Below are positions 8,799 to 17,590 of a stretch of DNA of 64,000 nt, piece by piece. Positions within the stretch are counted from its first letter, which is position 1; every line of letters begins with the position of its first letter. The stretch is from Clostridium sp. CAG:567. GTDB lineage: Bacteria > Bacillota > Clostridia > TANB77 > CAG-508. The DNA lies in assembly GCA_000437855.1 (NCBI GenBank), contig FR902206.1, forward strand, positions 152,612 to 216,611. Reading direction: 5' to 3'. A program made the translations under genes and the position numbers. The notes under the pieces were generated by a model. The model saw nothing but the letters and a program-made list of their open reading frames with translations. It was not told the origin of the DNA and did not search any database.

Positions 8799-9254
8799 AT
8801 GAAAAAAAGAACATCAATTATTGTTGGAATAGTTGCTTTAATATTAGACCAACTGACAAAGATGTTATTTATAAATAAGAATATGGAACTTATTCCAAAT
8901 GTTTTGAAAATATACTATTGGCAAAATGAAGGAACAATATTTGAAATTGCAAAGGGAATAAAATTATCATTAATTGCTATGGAAAGTATAATAATTATAA
9001 TTCCTATTTTCATATACTTAATAAAGAAAAATAAAAATATTAAGGATAATATGTTATTGTCCTTAATGCTAATATTAGCTGGCGCAGTAGGAAATTTGAT
9101 TGATATTTTATTTAGAGGTTATGTAATAGATTTTATTAATATTGCTAACTCAATAAATTGTAATTTGTCAGATGTATTTTTAATTGGTGGAATCATTTTA
9201 TTGCTTATATTAGCTATAAAACAAGCTATAAACAAAAAGTTTGTTAAAAATTAA
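8799..9254 (+). CDS. lspA: Lipoprotein signal peptidase (signal peptidase II)
   Basis: The 151-residue protein has four membrane helices and LspA landmarks: LDQLTK in helix 1, NEGTIFEIAKG (the NxGxxF region), AGAVGNLIDILFRGYVIDFI with the first catalytic aspartate, and CNLSDVFLIGG with the second. It cleaves signal peptides from prolipoproteins after diacylglycerol transfer. AAAGGAGG at the end of the ATPase gene serves as ribosome-binding site; I prefer ATG at 8799 over the GTG at 8796. The FN-AD motif is relaxed to CNLSD and NAGAAF to NEGTIF, so it is a somewhat divergent member, possibly a second LspA copy. Confidence 0.82.
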   Translation: MKKRTSIIVGIVALILDQLTKMLFINKNMELIPNVLKIYYWQNEGTIFEIAKGIKLSLIAMESIIIIIPIFIYLIKKNKNIKDNMLLSLMLILAGAVGNLIDILFRGYVIDFINIANSINCNLSDVFLIGGIILLLILAIKQAINKKFVKN

Positions 9255-9275
9255 CAAATAAAATTGCAAAGCAGT

Positions 9276-9304
9276 TGACAAATGTAAAAAAAATTAGTAT
9301 AATT
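9276..9304 (+). promoter_or_regulatory. Sigma-A promoter of rpmF
   Basis: TTGACA (9276-9281), 17-nt spacer, TATAAT (9299-9304): a consensus vegetative promoter with a leader of about 65 nt before rpmF. Confidence 0.8.
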
Positions 9305-9378
9305 TTATAGTATCAATTTTTAGGTAATAAATTAAAATATAGATTACAGAGAAAAAGCAATCAAGGGAGGGAATTAGA

Positions 9379-9561
9379 ATGGCACAACCAAAAAGAAGAT
9401 GGTCAAAAGCAAGAACACATTTAAAAAGATCTACATGGAAATTAGAAAATCAAAATTTAGTTGATTGTCCACATTGCCATGAAAAAGTATTACAACATAG
9501 AGTATGTCCAAACTGCGGATACTATGATGGAAAAGAAGTAGTTACAAAAACTGAAGAATAA
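9379..9561 (+). CDS. rpmF: 50S ribosomal protein L32
   Basis: The 60-residue protein MAQPKRRWSKARTHLKRS... with the zinc-ribbon pairs CPHC and CPNCG is L32, a component of the large ribosomal subunit, in its zinc-binding (C+) form. Length and start are typical, and GGAGGG precedes the ATG. It is flanked by its own promoter and terminator, so it is monocistronic here. In many Firmicutes rpmF follows a DUF177 gene; that neighbour is absent. Confidence 0.97.
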   Translation: MAQPKRRWSKARTHLKRSTWKLENQNLVDCPHCHEKVLQHRVCPNCGYYDGKEVVTKTEE

Positions 9562-9570
9562 AAAAGATTA

Positions 9571-9599
9571 TAGCATAGCTTATTGGCTATGCTATTTTT
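9571..9599 (+). terminator. rpmF terminator
   Basis: TAGCATAGC (9571-9579) pairs with GCTATGCTA (9586-9594), followed by five T residues. Confidence 0.9.
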
Positions 9600-9684
9600 G
9601 TGTAAATTGAAAAATATAATAGCATTATTTGACATTGTATGATAAAATATAAATGCAGAAAATTTAAAATAAGGAATAGGAAAA

Positions 9685-10182
9685 ATGGGGAGTAATAGAA
9701 TTGATAAAATAAATTATTATTTAGATATAGCAAAATCTGTTGCAGAGAGAAGTACTTGTTTAAGAAAAAAAGTAGGATGTGTTATAGTAAATAATGATGA
9801 AATTATAGCTACAGGTTATAATGGAGCACCAAGAGGAAGAAAAAACTGTATTGACATAGGTTTTTGTACCAAAAAGAAACAATTTCCTGATATAAGACAT
9901 GGCGGATATGATGCTTGCAGGAGTGTGCATGCAGAACAAAATGCAATAATTAGTGCAAGTAGAAAGGACATGATGGGAGGAACTTTATATTTGGTATTAT
10001 ATAAAGTTGAAACTGAAGAATATGATCCTGTCTCTAATTCGTGTCAAATGTGTAGAAAACTAATAATAAATAGTGGAATTAAAAAAGTAATAGTTAGAAC
10101 TAGTGATTCTGAATACATAGAAGTTGATGTTGATGAATGGATTCAAAATGATGATTTATTAGAAGGCAAATATACATATTAA
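9685..10182 (+). CDS. comEB: dCMP deaminase (ComEB family)
   Basis: The 165-residue protein carries the zinc-binding cytidine/deoxycytidylate deaminase signature: HAEQNAI for the catalytic glutamate and first ligand, then CQMC for the two cysteine ligands. The additional N-terminal KVGCVIV and GYNGAPRG segments are those of dCMP deaminases, which make dUMP for thymidylate synthesis. It stands alone; the frame ends where a structured inverted-repeat element begins (the stop codon overlaps its left end). In Bacillus the homologue is in the competence operon comE, but no other com gene is near, so the role here is nucleotide metabolism. Confidence 0.9.
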   Translation: MGSNRIDKINYYLDIAKSVAERSTCLRKKVGCVIVNNDEIIATGYNGAPRGRKNCIDIGFCTKKKQFPDIRHGGYDACRSVHAEQNAIISASRKDMMGGTLYLVLYKVETEEYDPVSNSCQMCRKLIINSGIKKVIVRTSDSEYIEVDVDEWIQNDDLLEGKYTY

Positions 10183-10355
10183 AGTTTAAAAATAATCAGC
10201 ATCTTGCTTTGTCAAAGCACATTAAAAACGCAGTTGCTACTGCATACTGATGCTGTAACAGGCAAAGCCTTAACAGCCTCAGCAACATACAGGAGTATGC
10301 GCCTTTGCCTTTTTAATGTACTTTTCCTCGCAATATACTAATTCTTTTTAAACTT
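10182..10355. repeat. Structured inverted-repeat element (MITE-like or ncRNA)
   Basis: AAGTTTAAAAA (10182-10192) and TTTTTAAACTT (10345-10355) form 11-bp terminal inverted repeats. Inside them CATTAAAAA (10220-10228) pairs with TTTTTAATG (10310-10318). The core, about 42% G+C, contains smaller hairpins: GCTTT/AAAGC (10206-10218), GCAGT/ACTGC (10230-10243), AGGC/GCCT and GCATACT/AGTATGC. The whole folds as one branched hairpin on either strand and contains no gene. It could be a non-autonomous mobile repeat or an RNA gene. Confidence 0.6.
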
Positions 10356-10390
10356 AATAATAATAGCAAAATCAAGAAAGGAATGGAGAA

Positions 10391-11716
10391 ATGAGTAAAC
10401 CAATAGTTGCAATTATAGGAAAACCAAATGTAGGAAAATCTACATTTTTTAACTATGTTGTAGGAAAGAGAATATCAATAGTTGAAGATACACCTGGTGT
10501 TACAAGAGATAGAGTATATGCTGATGCAAATTGGAGAGGCAGAAATTTTACATTAGTAGATACAGGTGGTATAGAGCCAGAGTCTGATGACATTATTCTT
10601 TCACAAATGCGTAGACAGGCAGATATGGCAATTGAAATTGCAGATGTAATTTTATTTGTAACAGACATAAAGCAAGGAGTTACAGCAACAGACCAAGATA
10701 TAGCATTAATGTTAAAAAAATCTAAGAAACCAATAATTTTAGTATGTAATAAATCTGATACATTTGGAAAAATCCCGGATGAATTATATGAATTTTATAA
10801 TTTGGGAGTTGGAGAGCCTTTTGCAGTATCTTCAGTAAATGCAAAAGGAATAGGAGACGTATTAGATGCTATATATGATAACCTTCCACCTCAAACAGAT
10901 GATGAGAATGATAGTGATGTTATTAAAGTAGCGATTATAGGAAAGCCAAATGTTGGTAAATCTTCATTAGTAAATAAAATACTTGGAGAAAAAAGAGTAA
11001 TAGTAAGTGACATTGCAGGAACTACAAGAGATGCAATTGACTCTGAATTTCAAAATGAATTTGGCAAATATGTATTTATTGATACAGCTGGAATTCGTAG
11101 AAAAAGCAAGGTAAATGACAACATAGAAAAATATAGTGTTATGAGAAGTTTATTAGCTGTTGAAAGAGCAGATGTGTGTATTCTAATGTTAGATGCAAAA
11201 GAAGGAGTAACTGCTCAAGATGCAAAAATAGCTGGAGAAGCACATGAAGCTGGTAAAGGTGTAATAATTGTTGTTAACAAATGGGACGAAGTAGAAAAAG
11301 ACAATCAAACAATGGAAAATTACAAAAAAGACGTATATAATAAATTATCTTATTTATCTTATGCACCTATCATGTTTATATCAGCTAAAACAGGTCAAAG
11401 AGTAAACAAACTATATGAAATGATAAATATGGTTGCAAGTCAAAATGCGTTAAGAGTATCAACTTCAGTTTTAAATGATGTATTAAGTGAAGCAGTAACA
11501 ATTGTACAACCACCAACAGATAAAGGAAAGAGACTAAAGATTTTTTATATGACTCAAGCTACAACAAAACCACCAACATTTGTGGTATTTGTAAATGATA
11601 AAGAGCTATTTCATTTTTCTTATGAAAGATACCTTATGAATCAAATTAGAAAAGAGTTTGGACTAACAGGAACACCGATTAGAATGATTGTAAGAGAAAA
11701 AGGAGATAAAGAATAG
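10391..11716 (+). CDS. der: Ribosome-biogenesis GTPase Der (EngA)
   Basis: The 441-residue protein has two tandem G domains: GKPNVGKST (G1) with DTGG and NKSD in the first, then GKPNVGKSS, DTAG and NKWD in the second, followed by a C-terminal KH-like domain ending in GTPIRMIVREKG. This architecture is unique to Der, which is essential for maturation of the 50S subunit. The start is preceded by AAGGAATGGAG. It begins a der-plsY-gpsA-dtd run with short gaps, a gene order seen in many Clostridia. Confidence 0.97.
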   Translation: MSKPIVAIIGKPNVGKSTFFNYVVGKRISIVEDTPGVTRDRVYADANWRGRNFTLVDTGGIEPESDDIILSQMRRQADMAIEIADVILFVTDIKQGVTATDQDIALMLKKSKKPIILVCNKSDTFGKIPDELYEFYNLGVGEPFAVSSVNAKGIGDVLDAIYDNLPPQTDDENDSDVIKVAIIGKPNVGKSSLVNKILGEKRVIVSDIAGTTRDAIDSEFQNEFGKYVFIDTAGIRRKSKVNDNIEKYSVMRSLLAVERADVCILMLDAKEGVTAQDAKIAGEAHEAGKGVIIVVNKWDEVEKDNQTMENYKKDVYNKLSYLSYAPIMFISAKTGQRVNKLYEMINMVASQNALRVSTSVLNDVLSEAVTIVQPPTDKGKRLKIFYMTQATTKPPTFVVFVNDKELFHFSYERYLMNQIRKEFGLTGTPIRMIVREKGDKE

Positions 11717-11736
11717 TACAAAGGAGAGTGATTTTT

Positions 11737-12375
11737 ATGGCAACATATATAATAGTTGCAGTAATTGCCTATTTAATAGGCAGTATTAATTTTTCAATAA
11801 TTATTAGTAAAAAAATGGCAGGATTTGATATAAGAGAAAAAGGTAGTGGAAATGCCGGAACAACCAATATGTTAAGAGCAATTGGTAAAAAAGCGGCAGC
11901 TATAACTCTTATTTGTGACATATTAAAAGGGGTTGTATCAATTTTTATAGCCTTTTTAGCAGGAAAAATCATTAAAAATCTAGATAATGCTTTATTAGTA
12001 CAAATTGCAGGAATATTTGTACTAATCGGACACACATTTCCAATCTTTTTTGGATTTAAAGGTGGAAAAGGTATAGCAACATCATTAGGGGTTCTATTAA
12101 CTATAAATTGGCAAATTGGATTAATATGTTTAGTATTTGCATTAATCCTAATAGCACTAACTAAAATGGTTTCTGTTGGCTCTATATCTGCTGGTATTTT
12201 ATTTCCAGTATTAGTTGCATTCATTAACCAAAACTATATTGTTCCCACGAGTAACAGTAATTGGAGTTATTTAATATTTAGTATTATTATAGCTTTACTA
12301 GTTATATTCAATCATAGAGCAAATGTACAAAGAATACTAAATGGAACAGAAAATAGAATAAGTTTTAAAAAGTAA
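11737..12375 (+). CDS. plsY: Glycerol-3-phosphate acyltransferase PlsY
   Basis: The 212-residue, five-helix membrane protein has YLIGSINFSIIISK, DIREKGSGNAGTTN (acyl-phosphate site), GHTFPIFFGFKGGKG and VSVGSI, the conserved blocks of PlsY. It transfers an acyl group from acyl-phosphate to glycerol-3-phosphate, the first step of phospholipid synthesis. I use the ATG at 11737; a GTG nine bases earlier sits directly against the AAAGGAG and is unlikely. The next gene, gpsA, makes its substrate glycerol-3-phosphate, so the two are functionally coupled. Confidence 0.95.
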   Translation: MATYIIVAVIAYLIGSINFSIIISKKMAGFDIREKGSGNAGTTNMLRAIGKKAAAITLICDILKGVVSIFIAFLAGKIIKNLDNALLVQIAGIFVLIGHTFPIFFGFKGGKGIATSLGVLLTINWQIGLICLVFALILIALTKMVSVGSISAGILFPVLVAFINQNYIVPTSNSNWSYLIFSIIIALLVIFNHRANVQRILNGTENRISFKK

Positions 12376-12405
12376 AAAAATAAATTGAAAAAGGAGAGAA
12401 TAATA

Positions 12406-13389
12406 ATGAAGAATGTTTGTATAATTGGAAGTGGAAGTTGGGGATGTGCATTAGCCATTCATGCAGCTAAAATTGGTCATAATGTTAAAATATGGTCATT
12501 TGCTCAAAAAGAAGCAGATTTAATAAATAAAGAAAGAAAGTGCATATTTTTGCCAATGGCAACAATGCCTGAAAATATATATTGCACAACAGATATAAAA
12601 GAAGCAGTAGAAGGCTCTGATATTATATTACATGTAACACCATCAAAATTTTTCAGAGATACATTAAATAAATATAAAGAATATATAACAACTCAACCAG
12701 TAGTTATATGTTCAAAAGGCTTTGAACTTGCAACATTATCAACATTAAATGATGTTGCAGAGCAAGAAATACCAAATGTTAAAATAGGAGCATTTTCTGG
12801 ACCTAGTCATGCTGAAGAAGTATCACTTGAAATACCAACTGCAATAGTTGCTGCATCAAAGGATTATGATGTACAATATTTAATTCAAGATACTTTCATG
12901 AACGAAAATATGAGAGTATATACTAGCAATGACATACAAGGTGTAGAGCTAGGAGGAGCATTAAAAAATATAATTGCATTTTGTGCAGGAATTATAACAG
13001 AATTAAAATTAGGAGATAATACCTTTGCAGCATTAATTTCTAGAGGTTTAACTGAACTTTCAAGATTAGGAGTTGCAATGGGAGGCGAACATAATACATT
13101 TTATGGCTTATCTGGATTAGGTGATTTAATAGTAACTTGTATGAGTGAACATAGCAGAAACAGAAAAGCAGGAAGATGTATAGGAAGAGGACTTACTTTA
13201 GAAGAAACTAAAAAAGAAGTAGGAATGACTATTGAAAGTGTTGACAACATTGAAGCAGCTTATAAATTGGCCCAAAAATATAATATAGAAATGCCAATTG
13301 TAAATGCTGTATACGATATTTTATATAATAATTTAGATCCAAGAAAAGCTGTAACACAATTAATGACTCGAGAAAAGAAGGCTGAGTAA
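12406..13389 (+). CDS. gpsA: NAD(P)-dependent glycerol-3-phosphate dehydrogenase
   Basis: The 327-residue protein starts with the Rossmann motif GSGSWGCALA and has FSGPSHAEEV, LGGALKNIIAF, the catalytic lysine region and GLSGLGDLIVTC, all characteristic of GpsA. It reduces dihydroxyacetone phosphate to sn-glycerol-3-phosphate for membrane lipid synthesis. The ATG at 12406 is chosen because AAGGAG lies 9 nt upstream; a frame seven codons longer lacks a ribosome site. It follows plsY by 30 nt. Confidence 0.96.
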   Translation: MKNVCIIGSGSWGCALAIHAAKIGHNVKIWSFAQKEADLINKERKCIFLPMATMPENIYCTTDIKEAVEGSDIILHVTPSKFFRDTLNKYKEYITTQPVVICSKGFELATLSTLNDVAEQEIPNVKIGAFSGPSHAEEVSLEIPTAIVAASKDYDVQYLIQDTFMNENMRVYTSNDIQGVELGGALKNIIAFCAGIITELKLGDNTFAALISRGLTELSRLGVAMGGEHNTFYGLSGLGDLIVTCMSEHSRNRKAGRCIGRGLTLEETKKEVGMTIESVDNIEAAYKLAQKYNIEMPIVNAVYDILYNNLDPRKAVTQLMTREKKAE

Positions 13390-13430
13390 TATTAGTTTAG
13401 AAACACATCTTAAAAAGGAAATACACAAAT

Positions 13431-13874
13431 ATGAGATTAGTAGTACAAAGAGTAAAAAACTCTAATGTAGTTGTAGAAGGACAAACAATTGGAGAAATAG
13501 GACAAGGATATATGGTGTTGATTGGTGTTGGACCAGAAGATACCAAAGAGATAGCAGATTTTTTAGTACAAAAATTAATTAATTTAAGAGTGTTTGAAGA
13601 TGAAAATGAAAAGATGAATTTATCTATAAAAGACATAGATGGAGAGCTTTTATTGATATCTCAATTTACACTTTACGCAGATACAAGTCACGGAAATAGA
13701 CCAAGTTTTATAAATGCGGCTAAACCAGACAAAGCAAATGAACTTTATGAATATTTTGTTGAACAATGTAAAAAGCAAAATATAAAAAAAGTTGCAACAG
13801 GTAAATTTGCAGCAGATATGCAAGTTACATTACAAAATGATGGACCAGTAACAATTATATTAGAAAAAGAATAA
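13431..13874 (+). CDS. dtd: D-aminoacyl-tRNA deacylase
   Basis: The 147-residue protein begins MRLVVQRVKNSNVVVEG and has the active-site SQFTLYAD and the C-terminal GPVTIILE (Gly-cisPro-like motif) of DTD. It hydrolyses D-amino acids mischarged on tRNA. The gene is the last of the der-plsY-gpsA-dtd run, ending at a terminator. A weak AAAAAGGAAAT precedes the ATG. Confidence 0.96.
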   Translation: MRLVVQRVKNSNVVVEGQTIGEIGQGYMVLIGVGPEDTKEIADFLVQKLINLRVFEDENEKMNLSIKDIDGELLLISQFTLYADTSHGNRPSFINAAKPDKANELYEYFVEQCKKQNIKKVATGKFAADMQVTLQNDGPVTIILEKE

Positions 13875-13898
13875 AATGGCATTATGTGCCATTTTTTT
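13874..13898 (+). terminator. Terminator after dtd
   Basis: AAATGGCA (13874-13881) pairs with TGCCATTT (13887-13894) and runs into a T-tract. It lies between convergent dtd and asd. Confidence 0.9.
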
Positions 13899-13915
13899 CT
13901 TTTTTACTATACTAC

Positions 13916-14944
13916 TTAGCAAAATGACTTTCTTATTAATCCTTCTAAAATCTGAATTGCATTACTAGCAGCGCCTTTTCTTAAATTATCAGCTACTACC
14001 CAAAAATTAATTCCAGAAGGAACACTAAAGTCTCTACGAACTCTACCTATAAAAACATTATCATTATTATTACTATCTAGGGTGGTAGGATAATCATCAT
14101 CTTTTAAAACAACTCCAGGAGATTTTTTTAGTATTTGTTTTAATTCTTCTAATTTAAACTCATTTTCTAATTCAACATTAATAGATTCACAGTGACTATT
14201 AAGAACTGGAACTCTGACTGTAGTTGCAGTTATTTTTAAATTAGGATTATTTAAAATTTTTCTTGTCTCATTTATCATTTTTTCTTCTTCTTTTGAGTAG
14301 CCATTATCTAATAGCATATCAATATGAGGAATGCAGTTATTAAAAATGGAAACATTGAACTTTTGTAACTCATAACTTGTTTTTTGATTTTCAAAAATTG
14401 ATAATTCTTTATCAAAATTTTCTATTCCGTTTTTTAAATCATTTACTCCTTTATAACCAGCACCTGATACGGCTTGATATGTATTATAAACAATTCTTTT
14501 TATTTTATACTTATCATCTAAAGGTTTTAAAGCTACTACTGCCTGAATAGTAGAACAATTTGGGTTGGCAATAATTCCAGTATTTTTATTTGCATCACTA
14601 AAATTAACTTCTGGAACAACTAATGGAACATTTGGGTCCATTCTAAAGTAACTACTATTATCAATAACAGTACAACCTTTAGAAACGGCAATAGGAGCAA
14701 ATTCTTTAGAAACATTTCCACCTGCAGAAAAAATTGCAAAATTGAAGTTAGAGTCAAAAGAAGAGTATGTTAATTCTTTTACAATATAGGTATTACCTAA
14801 TAGATTTAATTTTTTTCCTGCTGATTTACTAGAAGCAAAAAAAGCATATTCATTAATGGATAACTTTTTTTCTTCTAAAACTTTAATAATTGTTTGCCCA
14901 ACTAGTCCTGTTGCACCTACAATTGCTAGTTTAATATTATTCAT
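13916..14944 (-). CDS. asd: Aspartate-semialdehyde dehydrogenase
   Basis: The 342-residue protein has the N-terminal NADP-binding GATGLVGQTI, the catalytic cysteine in NPNCSTIQ (C130), QAVSGAGYKG and TTVRVPVLNSHCESINVE. It reduces aspartyl-phosphate to aspartate semialdehyde, the branch point to lysine/diaminopimelate, threonine and methionine. The start ATG at 14944 is preceded by AGGAAGGATTGA. It is encoded alone on the minus strand with a small hypothetical gene upstream (54-nt gap); no dapA or dapB neighbour is visible. Confidence 0.96.
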   Translation of the reverse strand: MNNIKLAIVGATGLVGQTIIKVLEEKKLSINEYAFFASSKSAGKKLNLLGNTYIVKELTYSSFDSNFNFAIFSAGGNVSKEFAPIAVSKGCTVIDNSSYFRMDPNVPLVVPEVNFSDANKNTGIIANPNCSTIQAVVALKPLDDKYKIKRIVYNTYQAVSGAGYKGVNDLKNGIENFDKELSIFENQKTSYELQKFNVSIFNNCIPHIDMLLDNGYSKEEEKMINETRKILNNPNLKITATTVRVPVLNSHCESINVELENEFKLEELKQILKKSPGVVLKDDDYPTTLDSNNNDNVFIGRVRRDFSVPSGINFWVVADNLRKGAASNAIQILEGLIRKSFC

Positions 14945-14998
14945 AAAATCAATCCTTCCTAATTAATTTTATGAATAAATAACAGAAAAATGATTAAT

Positions 14999-15280
14999 TT
15001 AATAAGGATATCTTTCAAACATGTATCTTATGATATCATCTAAATTACTTTGAGTTATATTTATAAAGATATCTGAGTCTAAACTAATCCAAATATTTAT
15101 ATTATATGTGTCATTATTATCAATTAAAGCTCCAATAATATCACAAATTTCAATAGGGTTTTGATACTCTTTTTGCCAAAACAAATCTGTATCAATTTCT
15201 GAATATTTTTCAGAAAACTTTTTTAAAAAACTTGAAATTTCACCAGATTTACTGCTGTATAACTTAACAATTGCATTCAT
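14999..15280 (-). CDS. Small conserved-looking hypothetical protein
   Basis: The 93-residue acidic protein (MNAIVKLYSSKSGEIS...) has no membrane segment and no motif that I recognise. A clean Shine-Dalgarno (AAAGGGAG, 8 nt before the ATG) and ordinary codon use argue that it is real. It lies upstream of asd on the same strand and could be co-transcribed with it; nothing else indicates its role. Confidence 0.65.
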   Translation of the reverse strand: MNAIVKLYSSKSGEISSFLKKFSEKYSEIDTDLFWQKEYQNPIEICDIIGALIDNNDTYNINIWISLDSDIFINITQSNLDDIIRYMFERYPY

Positions 15281-15389
15281 AAATTAATCTCCCTTTATTT
15301 TATTATCTTTATAAAAAAAATAATTATACTTAAGAATAAAAGGCAATTTTTTGTAAATAATAAATAGAAAATAAAAAAGGTGAAGAAAT

Positions 15390-16268
15390 ATGAAAAAAAC
15401 AACAATTATAATAATTTCAATTTTAGTTATTATTATTATATTATCTTCAATTATTGTATATTCTAAAAGTCAAGTTGATTCCAATCAATTAGAGGACAAA
15501 ATATCTCAAGAGCTAATATATTTAGATCAATATTTTGTGACAATGTTAGGAGAATTTAATGGATTGAGTATTGGAGATAATAGACTTCAAGAAACAGAAC
15601 CAAAAATTCAGACGAACATAAATACAAATTTAAGTGATCAGAGAGATAGTAAAACAGGTAAATCAAATGATAATTTGCAACAGAATGGCAAAGTAGAAGA
15701 AAAAACAGATACAGTTCAAAACGGTATTTTAAAAAATAATGGAAAATATGACGCTAAATGGGAAAAAATACAAACAGAAATAGAACAAACATATCAGGTA
15801 TGGAATACGATTAGCATAGACTTATATACATTAAACATTGATAATTCTATAATATTAGCATTTAATGATAATTTAAATAAAGCTACACAAGCAATAAAAA
15901 ATAAGAATAAAGCAAGTGCCATGGATGAAGTAACAGAGATGCATGCTAAAATATTAGAATACAGAAAAGCCTATAATATAGATGAAAGACAAAAAGAAAT
16001 TCTATCAATTCAACATAATGCTGTAACTGCATATACAAATGTTACAAATGATAGATGGGATGAGGCATATACAAAATTATCAGATGCAGAAAAAAGGTTT
16101 TCTAACTTATTAAATACAGTAACAAGTGACTATACAAATCAAGCTACAATGAGCCAATGCTATGTATTAATAAATGAATTAAAAAAAGCAGTTAATCTAA
16201 AAGATAAAGAAATATTTTTTATAGAGTATAGAAATTTAATGAGTAAAATGGAAATTATAATATCATGA
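15390..16268 (+). CDS. Hypothetical membrane-anchored helical protein
   Basis: The 292-residue protein has an N-terminal hydrophobic anchor (residues about 4-24, after MKK) without a lipobox cysteine, a Gln/Asn-rich linker (about 60-115) and a C-terminal, probably all-helical domain. It is expected outside the membrane or on its outer face. AAAAAGGTGAAG supplies the ribosome site. It ends just before the RNase P RNA promoter. The family is unknown to me, and neighbours give no clue. Confidence 0.65.
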   Translation: MKKTTIIIISILVIIIILSSIIVYSKSQVDSNQLEDKISQELIYLDQYFVTMLGEFNGLSIGDNRLQETEPKIQTNINTNLSDQRDSKTGKSNDNLQQNGKVEEKTDTVQNGILKNNGKYDAKWEKIQTEIEQTYQVWNTISIDLYTLNIDNSIILAFNDNLNKATQAIKNKNKASAMDEVTEMHAKILEYRKAYNIDERQKEILSIQHNAVTAYTNVTNDRWDEAYTKLSDAEKRFSNLLNTVTSDYTNQATMSQCYVLINELKKAVNLKDKEIFFIEYRNLMSKMEIIIS

Positions 16269-16295
16269 AAATTGGAAAAAGATGAGTGATTTTCA

Positions 16296-16324
16296 TTGAA
16301 ATTTAAACCAAAATGTAGTATAAT
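16296..16324 (+). promoter_or_regulatory. Sigma-A promoter of rnpB
   Basis: TTGAAA (16296-16301), 17-nt spacer, TATAAT (16319-16324). The predicted start falls 6-7 nt downstream, at the first pair of RNase P helix P1. Confidence 0.8.
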
Positions 16325-16329
16325 AAAGA

Positions 16330-16682
16330 AGTAGTAAGTTGGATAGTCGCGTATAGCAAGGCTGAAAAGCAGCGTACGAGGAAAGTCTGGGCTCCATAGA
16401 GTAATGATGCTGGATAACGTCCAGTGAGGGCAACCTTAAGGAAAGTGCAACAGAAAATAACCGCTATGATAAAATTTATAGTAAGGGTGAAAAGGCAGGG
16501 TAAGAGCCTACCACTAATATGGTGACATATTAGGCAGTGTAAACCCCATCTGGAGCAACACCGAGCAGGAAGGATAAGACTACTCGTCGTCTTCCAATTT
16601 GGTGGCATGAGACTTATAGCAATATAAGTAGTAGATAAATGACTATCTTAAATGACAGAACCCGGCTTATAGATTTACTATT
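16330..16682 (+). ncRNA. rnpB: RNase P RNA
   Basis: The segment contains the universally conserved RNase P blocks: GAGGAAAGTCTGGGCTCC near 16378, AACCCCATCTGGAGCAA near 16545, and ACAGAACCCGGCTTAT near 16655. The ends AGTAGTAAGT (16330-16339) and ATTTACTATT (16673-16682) pair as helix P1. Size (about 353 nt) and the GGTAAGAGCCTACC block fit a bacterial class-A-like RNA. It is the catalytic subunit that removes 5' leaders from tRNA precursors. A consensus promoter and a strong terminator flank it. A spurious minus-strand reading frame across it is not a gene. Confidence 0.96.
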
Positions 16683-16690
16683 TAAAGATG

Positions 16691-16722
16691 AAAAAACGTA
16701 GGTAAGAGCCTACGTTTTTTTT
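16691..16722. terminator. Bidirectional terminator of rnpB and the rlu gene
   Basis: AAAAAACGTAGG (16691-16702) pairs with CCTACGTTTTTT (16709-16720) around TAAGAG, with A-runs and T-runs on both sides. The minus-strand pseudouridine synthase stop (16710-16712) lies inside the stem. Confidence 0.92.
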
Positions 16723-17588
16723 AATATATTTTTAAAATCATCTGGAATATCAGCTATATATTTTACTTTTTGTTTTATAATTGGATGAATAAATTCAACT
16801 TCATAAGCATGTAAAGCTTGTCTATTTATTAAAGTTGAAGATACACCATATAGAGTATCACTTAATAGACTGTGACCTAAATATGCAAAATGTACTCGAA
16901 TTTGATGAGTTCTACCAGTTTCTAAAATACATTCTATAACATCAAAATTATCATTTCTTTTTAAAACTTTATAATGTGTAATGGCAGTATCACCAGTTTC
17001 ACTTACACATCTTTCAATAATACTATTTTCTTTTCTGGCTATAGGAGCATTTATAATTCCTTCGAGATTATCTAAATTACCATTAACAATAGCAATATAC
17101 TTTTTTATAAATTGCTTATTTTTCATTTGTTTAATCAAACATTCTTGAATATATTCATTTTTTGCAAAAATAACAATACCAGAAGTATCTTTATCTAATC
17201 TGTTAACAGGTCTTATTTTCTTTTTTAAACCAATCTGATTAAAATAAAAAATAACACCATTAGCGAGACTGTCTGTATAATGATCCATGGAAGGATGTAC
17301 AGGAATTCCTGCAGGTTTATTTACAACTAAATAAGCTTCGTCTTCGTATATGATATTGACTGGTATTTTAGTAGGCACAATATTTGAATTATCTTCGTCA
17401 TAATCTAGGTGACATTCAATTAAATCGTTTTCAACAATAGGATGATTTACAGATGTAACCTTACCATTCAAATAAATTTTATCTAGTTTTTTCAATTTTA
17501 ATAGTAGTCTATCAGACATTGAAAACTCAGCCTTTAAAACTTCTTTTACATTGAAATATTTATTTAAATTTATATATGATAACTTCAT
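16710..17588 (-). CDS. RluA-family pseudouridine synthase
   Basis: The 292-residue protein has an N-terminal S4-like segment (about residues 1-65) and a catalytic domain with VVNKPAGIPVHPS, the active-site aspartate in NRLDKDTSG (canonical HRLDxxTSG, here N for H) and ETGRTHQIRVHF. It isomerises specific uridines in rRNA or tRNA to pseudouridine. It resembles RluD/YlyB-type enzymes, but the exact target cannot be read from the sequence. It follows the HD-domain gene by only 2 nt, so the two are co-transcribed. Confidence 0.9.
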   Translation of the reverse strand: MKLSYINLNKYFNVKEVLKAEFSMSDRLLLKLKKLDKIYLNGKVTSVNHPIVENDLIECHLDYDEDNSNIVPTKIPVNIIYEDEAYLVVNKPAGIPVHPSMDHYTDSLANGVIFYFNQIGLKKKIRPVNRLDKDTSGIVIFAKNEYIQECLIKQMKNKQFIKKYIAIVNGNLDNLEGIINAPIARKENSIIERCVSETGDTAITHYKVLKRNDNFDVIECILETGRTHQIRVHFAYLGHSLLSDTLYGVSSTLINRQALHAYEVEFIHPIIKQKVKYIADIPDDFKNILKKT

Positions 17589-17590
17589 AA

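Noticed and set aside
9629..9653. TTGACA with TAAAAT/TATAAA as the comEB promoter
   Set aside because: Spacing (8 or 13 nt) is wrong for a sigma-A promoter; the real promoter is not clear.
16303..16608. Minus-strand reading frame of about 100 codons
   Set aside because: It lies wholly across the RNase P RNA gene and has no ribosome site or protein-like pattern.
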